A DNA stretch of 16,739 nucleotides, taken from DATGHS01 sp035307785. GTDB lineage: Bacteria > Planctomycetota > Planctomycetia > Gemmatales > Gemmataceae. The translations under genes and the position numbers were made by a program. Shown here in pieces: positions 7,196 to 13,114 of this stretch; position 1 is the stretch's first letter, and every line of letters begins with the position of its first letter. The notes under the pieces are model-generated. The model saw nothing but the letters and a program-made list of their open reading frames with translations, made no database searches and was not told where the DNA came from. The stretch is from assembly GCA_035307785.1 (NCBI GenBank), contig DATGHS010000491.1, positions 1-16,739 on the forward strand. Direction: 5' to 3'.

Positions 7196-8376
7196 AAGAC
7201 ACAACTGTGCTCACGGAGGAGTCATCGGTAAATCAGAAAGGTTTTGAGTCGGCGCGATCGGAGTCGACAGCATTCCGCATTCCGCATTCCGCATTCCGCA
7301 TTCAAGAATACCCCCGCTGGCTGCGCGTGTGGTCGGTGGCGACAGTGATCGCGACGTTTGCGCTAATCGCAGTCGGCACGCTGGTGACAACGTTCCACGT
7401 GGGCATGGCCGACCCTCTGTGGCCGACGGCCCCGTGGCATTTGCTCTTAATTGAGCGGGTGCCTAGCTTTGGCTTTTATGTCGAGCATACGCATCGGATT
7501 GCCGGCTATTTGGCCGGCACGCTGATTCTTGTGCAGACGCTGGCGTTGTGGTGGTTTTCACCGTCATTAATGCGGCGAGTCGGCTCATTGTTGCTGCTCA
7601 TTGGAGTCGCGGTTGGAACTGCACTCGGAATGCGATTGGTAAAGACTGCGGAAGTGCGCTCGGTGCAGGCGCTGATCAACCCAGGTTTCGGCCTGGCCCT
7701 GGCCTCGGCCCTGGCGTTCCTGGCGCTAGCGTGGTCCGAGGTTACTTCCCGCGCAGCGGGCGGCAAACTTCGGGCACTCGCGACCCTGGCGTTCATCGGC
7801 GTGGTGGCGCAGGGAATGCTGGGCGGGTTGCGAGTGTATTTGAATGAACTGAAGGGACCGGAGATTGCCGTCATCCACGGCATCTTTGCCCAGTTGATGT
7901 TCGCGGCCGTGTGTCTAGTGGGATTGATGAGTTCGGCGCGTTGGAATTCGCTGACCAATTTGGCGGTGGATAAATCGCTCCGTTGGTTGGCCGCGGCGAC
8001 GGCCGCACTGGCACTGGTGCAGATAGTTTTCGGGGGCTTGCTGCGGCATCTGTATCAGCCGATGGCCGTGCGCTTGCACCCGCTGCTGGCTTTCGGCGTG
8101 CTGGCGTTGACGGCATGGACCGCGGCCTGGAGTTTCCGAAACATCGAAGGCGCAGCCGTGCTTCGCCGCAAGGCCATCGCGCTCTTGGGCTTGATCCTGA
8201 TCCAGGCGGCGCTCGGCATCGAAGCACTGCTGCGGCTGGCGGAACCGGCGAATCGCTATGGCGCGACCGGAATCGGCGACGCGGCCTTGCGGAGCGCCCA
8301 TGTGCTGGTGGGTTTTGGGATATTTTCGTCGGCGGTATTGCTGGCGGCGCGAGCATGGAAGGGGAAACTAATCTAA
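7174..8376 (+). CDS. ctaA: Haem A synthase (COX15/CtaA family)
   Basis: A protein of up to 400 aa that oxidises the C8 methyl of haem O to give haem A for CoxA. Eight membrane helices are expected. The conserved haem-ligand His residues are His107 in the E-x-x-H-R motif (EHTHR, Glu104), His235 (AVIHG), His302 (RLHP) and His376 (SAHV). AQGMLGG (212-218) fits the family. The first helix starts at about residue 48. The preceding 47 residues are unlike the family: they are encoded largely by two heptamer repeat arrays and give the run FRIPHSAFRI. The start is unclear: GTG 7174 or ATG 7186, neither with a good Shine-Dalgarno. GGAGGAG at about 7216-7222 has no in-frame start suitably placed after it. 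The stop TAA is immediately followed by the hairpin ahead of ctaB. Confidence 0.92.
   Translation: MEFGMRNQDTTVLTEESSVNQKGFESARSESTAFRIPHSAFRIQEYPRWLRVWSVATVIATFALIAVGTLVTTFHVGMADPLWPTAPWHLLLIERVPSFGFYVEHTHRIAGYLAGTLILVQTLALWWFSPSLMRRVGSLLLLIGVAVGTALGMRLVKTAEVRSVQALINPGFGLALASALAFLALAWSEVTSRAAGGKLRALATLAFIGVVAQGMLGGLRVYLNELKGPEIAVIHGIFAQLMFAAVCLVGLMSSARWNSLTNLAVDKSLRWLAAATAALALVQIVFGGLLRHLYQPMAVRLHPLLAFGVLALTAWTAAWSFRNIEGAAVLRRKAIALLGLILIQAALGIEALLRLAEPANRYGATGIGDAALRSAHVLVGFGIFSSAVLLAARAWKGKLI
7270..7303 (+). repeat. Heptamer array, (GCATTCC) x about 4.9, inside ctaA 5' end
   Basis: Four perfect GCATTCC units and a partial fifth (GCATTC) are in frame within ctaA; because 7 is not a multiple of 3, they are read as I-P-H-S-A-F-R permutations. 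This array is inverted relative to 7169-7195, allowing a stem of about 19 bp with a loop of roughly 80 nt over the ctaA start region. Confidence 0.9.
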
Positions 8377-8391
8377 AGCCGCTTGCGGCTT
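8376..8391 (+). repeat. CTTG-loop hairpin ahead of ctaB
   Basis: AAGCCGCTTGCGGCTT: a 6-bp stem with a CTTG loop, starting on the last base of the ctaA stop codon. The following TAGCAGGAA supplies AGGA (8395-8398), 4 nt before the ctaB ATG. Confidence 0.85.
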
Positions 8392-8402
8392 AGCAGGAAC
8401 TC

Positions 8403-9308
8403 ATGAGCACCCACGTTGTCACCACTGCTGAAGTCACCTCGTTGCCGTTGGCCGGGCGTTTGTCCGACTACGTACAACTGGTGCGGCCCAAGATTGCCGT
8501 CATGGTGCTGGTGACGACGTTGATCGGCGCTTTGCTCGCGGCTTCCGGTAAAGTGGATGGCCTGACGTTGCTCTGGACGTTGCTCGGAACCGGGCTCGTG
8601 ACGGCCGGGGCGAGCGCGCTAAATCAATTGCTCGAAAAGCGCAGCGACGCCCGCATGCACCGCACCGAAAACCGGCCATTGCCGGCCAAGCGGTTGAGTT
8701 CCACCGAAGTGATGATTCTTGGCCTGGCGGTGACTCTCGCCGGCCTGGCGATTTTGGCGTTCCTGAAAAGCGGCCCGGCAGCGGCGCTAGTGGCGGCGGC
8801 TTCGTTCGTGCTCTACGTGTTCGCTTACACGCCGGCCAAGCGCCGCACCTGGTTGAATACGTTCATCGGCGCTGTTCCCGGGGCGCTGCCGCCGCTGATC
8901 GGCTGGGCCGGCATTCGCGGCACGCTGAACTGGGAAGTGCTGCCGCTGTTTCTGATCCTCTTTTTCTGGCAGGTGCCGCATTTCATGGCTATTGCCTGGA
9001 TGTATCGCGATGACTATCGCCGGGCCGGCCTGAAGATGTTGCCGAACTTCGACCCCACCGGCGTGAAAACTTCCCTGGCGATGATCAGCCACATGATGTT
9101 GCTGCTGGCCGTGAGCCTGCTGCCGTTGCGCTTCGGTGCCGGCTGGTTGTACGCGGTTGCGGCCGTTGGCCTGGGCTTGATGTTCCTGGCCCCCATGCTG
9201 AAATTTGCCCGCGATCATTCACTCCACACGGCCCGGCGCGTGTTGCAACTTTCGCTGGTGTATTTGCCGGGAGTATTGATACTGTTGTTGTGTGATCGGT
9301 TCGTTTGA
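8403..9308 (+). CDS. ctaB: Protohaem IX farnesyltransferase (haem O synthase)
   Basis: A 301-aa UbiA-superfamily prenyltransferase that adds a farnesyl group from farnesyl diphosphate to haem B, making haem O, the substrate of CtaA. The first motif is Asn74-x3-Glu78-x3-Asp82 followed by MHRTENRPLP (85-94); Glu78 stands where Asp is more usual, a conservative change. YTPAKRRTWLN and the second acidic loop (MYRDDYRRAGLKMLP) are both present. Seven to nine hydrophobic helices make it an integral membrane protein. The ATG at 8403 follows an AGGA Shine-Dalgarno. The stop at 9308 lies 3 nt before the longest coxC reading, suggesting translational coupling. The neighbours fit one operon that makes both the oxidase and its haem. 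Confidence 0.96.
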   Translation: MSTHVVTTAEVTSLPLAGRLSDYVQLVRPKIAVMVLVTTLIGALLAASGKVDGLTLLWTLLGTGLVTAGASALNQLLEKRSDARMHRTENRPLPAKRLSSTEVMILGLAVTLAGLAILAFLKSGPAAALVAAASFVLYVFAYTPAKRRTWLNTFIGAVPGALPPLIGWAGIRGTLNWEVLPLFLILFFWQVPHFMAIAWMYRDDYRRAGLKMLPNFDPTGVKTSLAMISHMMLLLAVSLLPLRFGAGWLYAVAAVGLGLMFLAPMLKFARDHSLHTARRVLQLSLVYLPGVLILLLCDRFV

Positions 9309-9311
9309 TGG

Positions 9312-10241
9312 ATGGAAATGCTTATGGCAGCCGGTGTTCATTTTGAGCAGAAATATCTTCAGCGCGGCGCCCTCGTGCCGACGGCCAAGCTGGCCATGTG
9401 GCTGTTCATGGTCACCGAGATCATGTTCTTCACGGGCCTCATCGGCACCCACACGCTGTTGCGCATGGGCACGCCGGCAGGCGACTGGCCGAAGCCCCAT
9501 CAGGTCCACCTGAAGGAATGGATGGGCGCGGTGAACACCTTCGTACTCATCGCAAGCAGCTTCACGATCGTGCTGGCGCATTCGGCGATCGCGCGCGGCG
9601 ATACGAAGCGCTGCCTGCTGCTTGTGGGCATCACACTCTTCGGCGGCGTGCTGTTCCTCGGCATCAAGGCGGTTGAATACACCGCGAAGTTCCAGCACCA
9701 CATCATGCCCGGCCGCATTGGCGATAATCTGGACCCGCGCGATGGCCGTGCTCCGTACGATCCCAACTATGCGCTGGCCTACCGAGACGAAGTTCAACAT
9801 CAGCTGGAAGACATTGTCAAGAATCCCGCGAAGCACGGCATCAGCGAGGGCTCCGAGGATTTTAAGACTGCACAGTCGTTCCTCGACGACATCAAGGGCA
9901 CGGCCGACAAGCCTCCGATTTCACCGCTCGAAGTGGGGCTTCGCCTTCACCCGGCCGAGGACGAGAAGAAATTTGAGGAATACGAGAAGAAGTACGGCAA
10001 CCTGCATTTGACGCCGTACATTCCTTATGGCAATCTGTGGGCCTCGACGTACTTCACGATGACCGGCTTCCACGCCGCCCACGTGATCGGCGGCCTGGTG
10101 CTGTTCGTAATCATCCTGCTCAAGGGAGCCCGCGGCAATCTACTGCCGCGCCACGCCATGATGCTGGAACTCACGGGCCTGTACTGGCACTTTGTTGATG
10201 TCGTGTGGATTTTCTTGTTTCCGATTTTGTATTTGATTTAG
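9312..10241 (+). CDS. coxC: Cytochrome c oxidase subunit III with large hydrophilic insertion
   Basis: A 309-aa subunit III that stabilises CoxA. Five membrane helices are apparent: about 25-50, 70-92, 102-122, 243-270 and 287-308. Family marks are TEIMFFTG (35-42), the KAVEY Glu122, TGFHAAHVIGG (251-261), and GLYWHFVDVVWIFLFPILYL at the end. Between Glu122 and the TGFH helix there are about 120 residues, whereas typical homologues have a loop of roughly 15-20. The insert is charged, predicted soluble, and includes DPRDGRAPYDP, a helical QHQLEDIVKNPAKHG part and EEYEKKYGN. The start is ambiguous among ATG 9312, 9318 and 9324; none has a strong Shine-Dalgarno, and reinitiation after ctaB is likely. 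The stop TAG ends on the first base of a hairpin. Confidence 0.95.
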   Translation: MEMLMAAGVHFEQKYLQRGALVPTAKLAMWLFMVTEIMFFTGLIGTHTLLRMGTPAGDWPKPHQVHLKEWMGAVNTFVLIASSFTIVLAHSAIARGDTKRCLLLVGITLFGGVLFLGIKAVEYTAKFQHHIMPGRIGDNLDPRDGRAPYDPNYALAYRDEVQHQLEDIVKNPAKHGISEGSEDFKTAQSFLDDIKGTADKPPISPLEVGLRLHPAEDEKKFEEYEKKYGNLHLTPYIPYGNLWASTYFTMTGFHAAHVIGGLVLFVIILLKGARGNLLPRHAMMLELTGLYWHFVDVVWIFLFPILYLI

Positions 10242-10259
10242 ACGCTTCTACGAAGCGTC
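10241..10259 (+). repeat. Hairpin GACGCTTC / GAAGCGTC between coxC and coxD
   Basis: Perfect 8-bp arms with a TAC loop, beginning on the last base of the coxC stop codon. Same placement as the CTTG hairpins but a different sequence. No T-run follows, so it is not a classic terminator. Confidence 0.75.
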
Positions 10260-10279
10260 GCTAAACGCGAGAGCGAGCA

Positions 10280-10642
10280 ATGAGCGATCCAGTTCATACT
10301 GATGATGCACATGGTGCCCACGCCGTGCATGCGGAGCATCATGACGCCCACATCTCCGACAAAACCTTCCTGAGGGTCTTCGGCTTCCTGCTGTTCTTCA
10401 CCGCGGCGACCTTTGCGGCCAATCAGTTCCTGCCCGAAAAGTTGAAGTGGTTAGCGTTCTTGATCATCGGCGGCATCGCCATTTTCAAGGCGACGCTCGT
10501 GGTGGTGTACTTTATGCACTTGGTGCTCGACTACAAGAAGCTTTTCCTGTTCATTGTGCCGGTGATGATTCTGGCGCCGCTGATTGTGATCGTGCTCTGG
10601 CCTGATATTGTGCTGGCCTGGCGGCTCGGGCCAATGCCATGA
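10280..10642 (+). CDS. Cytochrome c oxidase subunit IV (CyoD/COX4-prokaryotic type)
   Basis: A 120-aa small oxidase subunit with three predicted helices (about 29-48, 55-80 and 87-112). The second contains KATLVVVYFMHL, typical of the prokaryotic subunit IV family, which helps assembly of the core. The first 24 residues carry seven His (6, 11, 14, 17, 20, 21, 24) among Asp and Ala, echoing the His-rich start of CoxA. The Shine-Dalgarno is weak (GAGCGAG just upstream). Its stop overlaps the next start by four bases (ATGA, 10639-10642), so it is coupled to the DUF420 gene. Family assignment rests on length, topology and position; often named coxD or ctaF. Confidence 0.9.
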   Translation: MSDPVHTDDAHGAHAVHAEHHDAHISDKTFLRVFGFLLFFTAATFAANQFLPEKLKWLAFLIIGGIAIFKATLVVVYFMHLVLDYKKLFLFIVPVMILAPLIVIVLWPDIVLAWRLGPMP

Positions 10643-11067
10643 CGGGTTATGACCTGCCGCTGGCGAATGCCGTGCTGAATGGCGTGGCTGGCGTGCTGTT
10701 GGTGGGCGGGTTCGCGGCCATTCGGATGAAATTCGTCCGGCTGCACATGACGTTGATGCTAACGGCCCTGGTGGTTTCGACGACGTTTTTGGCTTCGTAC
10801 CTGTATTACCACCTGGCGGTGCGGCATGGTGAATCGACGCATTATGTGGGCGAATCGCGGCCGGCATTTTTGGTGATTCTGCTGTCGCATATTGCGCTGG
10901 CGGCCATCACGGTGCCGCTGGCACTGACGACGGCAAGCCTGGCACTGTTGGGCCGTTTTCACACGCATAAACGAGTCGCCCGATTCACGCTGCCGATCTG
11001 GCTTTATGTTTCGGTCACGGGCGTGGTAGTATACCTGTTTCTGAAGGACTTGTATCCGAAGCAGTAA
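10639..11067 (+). CDS. DUF420 membrane protein (CtaM/YozB-like oxidase assembly factor)
   Basis: A 142-aa protein with four predicted helices (about 10-28, 37-57, 75-100 and 115-135) and an early pattern NAVLNGVAGVLL followed by RLHMTLM, which matches the DUF420 family. Conserved-looking His residues are His36, His58, His84 and His108/His110, mostly at helix ends. The Bacillus subtilis member YozB (CtaM) is needed to make cytochrome c oxidase, so an assembly role, possibly in haem or copper handling, is the best guess. The ATGA overlap with the subunit IV gene and the position near the end of the oxidase cluster agree with this. The biochemical activity is not established. Confidence 0.87.
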   Translation: MTGYDLPLANAVLNGVAGVLLVGGFAAIRMKFVRLHMTLMLTALVVSTTFLASYLYYHLAVRHGESTHYVGESRPAFLVILLSHIALAAITVPLALTTASLALLGRFHTHKRVARFTLPIWLYVSVTGVVVYLFLKDLYPKQ

Positions 11068-11096
11068 CGGCGATAATAGTTGGACGAGGAAAGGCA

Positions 11097-11369
11097 ATGA
11101 AACTGCTATCAAATCTGCTGCTGGCAATCGTGCTGGGCCTGGGAATGGCAACGGCGGCCAATGCATGCCCGTTGTGCAAAGACGGCATCCCCGAAGCAGA
11201 AGACGGCACAGAAGGCAACTACGACCCGGAGCGCCTGTCGCGAGCTTACAACTACAGCATCTACGCATTCATCGGCATGACGTACGGCCTGGGCACGACG
11301 ATGGGGATCTGGGTTTATCGGAATTATCGGAAGAAGAGTGCAGAGCAGGGTTCTAATCCGGAAGCATAG
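11097..11369 (+). CDS. Small exported CPLC-motif membrane protein (hypothetical)
   Basis: A 90-aa protein with a clear signal peptide (MKLLSNLLLAIVLGLGMATA) ending in ANA, so signal peptidase would leave the mature chain starting at Cys24 of CPLCKDG. An acidic segment (about 28-48) is followed by one helix (about 53-75) and a basic tail (YRNYRKK), placing the Cys pair outside the cytoplasm next to the membrane. C-P-L-C could bind copper or do thiol exchange. As the window has no Sco or other copper chaperone, it is a candidate for metal insertion at CuA or CuB; this is inference from motif and place only. The Shine-Dalgarno GAGGAAAGG (11086-11094) fits the ATG at 11097. From memory, proteins with an exported CPxCK start occur in planctomycetes and relatives without assigned function. 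Confidence 0.8.
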   Translation: MKLLSNLLLAIVLGLGMATAANACPLCKDGIPEAEDGTEGNYDPERLSRAYNYSIYAFIGMTYGLGTTMGIWVYRNYRKKSAEQGSNPEA

Positions 11370-11432
11370 TTTGTAGTGACCCGCTTTAGCGGGTCTTCTT
11401 TTTGACCCGCTAAAGCGGGTCACTACAAACTA
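11367..11432. terminator. Symmetric bidirectional terminator (29-bp perfect inverted repeat)
   Basis: Arms 11367-11395 and 11404-11432 are perfectly complementary, with an 8-nt loop TTCTTTTT. Each arm contains its own smaller palindrome GACCCGCTTTAGCGGGTC, so either one long stem or two separate hairpins can form. The outermost three bases on each side are the TAG stops of the convergent genes. It should stop transcription from both sides; the T-rich stretch after the first small hairpin suits the plus strand best, and the matching A-rich strand gives no U-run for minus reading. Confidence 0.85.
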
Positions 11433-11828
11433 CTCATTCGCCAATTCATTCAGCACGTCTTCATTCACATAGATGGGCACGCGGGCTGTCACCGCCAGCG
11501 CAATCGCGTCGCTGGGGCGGCTATCGACCTCGATGAGTTCGCCTTCCTTGCGGATGCGGAGCTTGGCGTAATAGGTATGCTCGCGCAGTTCGCTGATGAT
11601 TACATCTTGAAATTCGCCGCCGAGTTGATCGACCACGTTGGCCACCAGGTCGTGGGTGAGCGGCCGGGGGGCGGGGATATTCTTGACGCGCCGGTCGATG
11701 CTGGTCGCTTCGAAAATGCCGATGACGATGGGGAAGCTCCGGTCGCCGTCTACTTCCCGCAGCATGATGACTTGCTGATCGTGCATCTCACTGATGATGA
11801 TGCGCCTCAATTCCATCTGAACCGGCAC
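11430..11828 (-). CDS. Bifunctional nuclease (BFN/DUF151) domain protein
   Basis: A 132-aa single-domain protein. It begins MPVQMELRRIIISE and contains REVDGDRSFPIVIGIFEA, PRPLTHDL and IEVDSRPSDAIALAV, the hallmark blocks of the BFN family (DNase/RNase activity described for plant members; the bacterial role is poorly known). The GTG start at 11828 is chosen because GAGG lies 5 nt upstream on the minus strand and the family usually starts with an M-x-V-x-M pattern; ATG 11816 (128 aa) is the alternative. The frame stays open upstream to 12266 but overlaps the NagA-like gene there, so that extension is rejected. It follows the NagA-like gene by 77 nt and may be co-transcribed. No signal peptide, so cytoplasmic. 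Confidence 0.9.
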   Translation of the reverse strand: MPVQMELRRIIISEMHDQQVIMLREVDGDRSFPIVIGIFEATSIDRRVKNIPAPRPLTHDLVANVVDQLGGEFQDVIISELREHTYYAKLRIRKEGELIEVDSRPSDAIALAVTARVPIYVNEDVLNELANE

Positions 11829-11905
11829 GGCGGCCTCGCTTTCATGAATCAACGCGGTGTGGCGAGAATGTATGGGATTATTGTAAAGCGATTGGCAAAG
11901 GAGGG

Positions 11906-13114
11906 TCAAGCATTCCCGCCGCTTGTGGCGTGACACATCTCCCCGTCCCGATAAACCGCGCGCACGTTCAATTCCGGATCCAACACAACGAAATCCGCCC
12001 GCTTCCCAATTTCGATGCTTCCCACATGCGCCTCCACGCCCGCTATTCTGGCCGGTGTCAGCGTGGCCATGCGGATCGATTCCGTCAGCGGCGCGCTGGT
12101 GAGGCCGTGGAACGTGCGCACCATGTGGTCCATGCCCATGACGGCGGAAGCCAGAGCCGCACCGTTGGGCATGAGGCCCACGCCGTCGCGGCGGAGAACG
12201 CGCTCGCCGCCATCTTTTGGTCCGAAGATATACTCGCCGTCGGGCATGTCGAGGGCGCGATTGCAATCGCTAACCAGCGCCAGCCGGTCTGGCCCTTTGA
12301 TCTTGTAAGCGAGCTTCAGCAGTTCGGCTTGCAGATGCTTGCCGTCGGCAATGACTTCCGTCGTGAGTTCATCGAAGAAGAGAGTCGCCTCCAGCACGCC
12401 GCCGCGCATCGGGTAGGTTTGGCTTTGCCGCAACCGGGCTCGGTCAGACATGGCACAGAACAAGTGATCGACGTGCCGTACGCCCCATTTTACCGCCTCT
12501 TCCATCTGGGCGAACGTGGCATGCGAATGCCCGGCATTGCAGCGGATGCCGTGGCCTACGCAGGCTTCCACGAATTCTTTCGCCTTCGGCAATTCCGGCG
12601 CAACGGTGGCGGTGCGAATGCAATCGGCAAAAGCAAGAAACTCGGCCATTTCTTTTTCTTCCGGCGGCCGGATCGGCGCTTGCGGATGGCAGCCACGGGC
12701 TTGCTCGGCGAAATACGGGCCGTAGAAGTGCGCACCCAGCACTTTGGCGCCGCCTGTGTCTTCCATCTGAAAGCGGCGACACTGTTGCAAGAATGCCAAA
12801 ATCTGCTCATGCGAAGCAACCGTGGAGGTGGGCAGCAAGCTCGTAGTGCCGTGCTTCAGGTGCGCCTGGCAAACCGTGCGAAATGCGTCGGCCGTGCCGT
12901 CCATGAAGTCGGACCCGGCCCCGCCGTGGACGTGCAGGTCGATGAAGCCGGGGGCGAGGTAATTGCCGCTGAGGTCGATGACTTCGCCTTCAAAAGACCA
13001 ATTCCAATCGCTGGGACCAACATCAAGGATCCGATTTCCGGAAGAAAGAACACAACAATCGCGCAAGCGGTCGGGTAGGATCAAGGTGCCGTTGGTGAAG
13101 AGCCGATCGCTCAT
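11906..13114 (-). CDS. N-acetylglucosamine-6-phosphate deacetylase-like amidohydrolase with altered metal site
   Basis: A 402-aa amidohydrolase-superfamily protein. NagA family features: HVHGG (His61, His63), GHSHA (His196, His198), HVDHLFCAM (His217), ADGKH (His260), LVSDCNRA (Asp283, the catalytic position), and the C-terminal GVEAHVGSIEIGKRADFVVLD. NagA removes acetyl from GlcNAc-6-phosphate in amino-sugar and cell-wall recycling. Two positions differ: the metal-ligand Glu of the usual HLEGPF block is Tyr131 here (HFYGPYF), and HLFNAM is HLFCAM. Metal binding and perhaps substrate may therefore differ, so I do not assign nagA. The start ATG (13114) shares an ATGA overlap with the stop of the WD40 kinase. 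The open frame runs further up to 13504, but that part lies inside the kinase. The last codons contain a variant of the CTTG hairpin. Confidence 0.85.
   Translation of the reverse strand: MSDRLFTNGTLILPDRLRDCCVLSSGNRILDVGPSDWNWSFEGEVIDLSGNYLAPGFIDLHVHGGAGSDFMDGTADAFRTVCQAHLKHGTTSLLPTSTVASHEQILAFLQQCRRFQMEDTGGAKVLGAHFYGPYFAEQARGCHPQAPIRPPEEKEMAEFLAFADCIRTATVAPELPKAKEFVEACVGHGIRCNAGHSHATFAQMEEAVKWGVRHVDHLFCAMSDRARLRQSQTYPMRGGVLEATLFFDELTTEVIADGKHLQAELLKLAYKIKGPDRLALVSDCNRALDMPDGEYIFGPKDGGERVLRRDGVGLMPNGAALASAVMGMDHMVRTFHGLTSAPLTESIRMATLTPARIAGVEAHVGSIEIGKRADFVVLDPELNVRAVYRDGEMCHATSGGNA

Noticed and set aside
7169..7303. Possible CRISPR-like array in the ctaA 5' region
   Set aside because: Units are 7 nt with no spacers and lie partly within a coding frame; it is a simple tandem repeat in two inverted blocks.
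10241..10259. Hairpin after coxC as an operon-ending terminator
   Set aside because: No T-run follows, and the next gene (subunit IV) belongs to the same complex and starts 20 nt later, so read-through is expected.
11829..12266. N-terminal extension of the BFN-domain frame
   Set aside because: The extension overlaps the NagA-like gene in another frame, is Arg-rich, and the BFN family begins near the chosen GTG with a nearby GAGG.
11930..13078. 382-codon plus-strand frame opposite the NagA-like gene
   Set aside because: Shadow of a gene with conserved catalytic motifs; the translated sequence is Arg/His/Ala-rich without recognisable domains.
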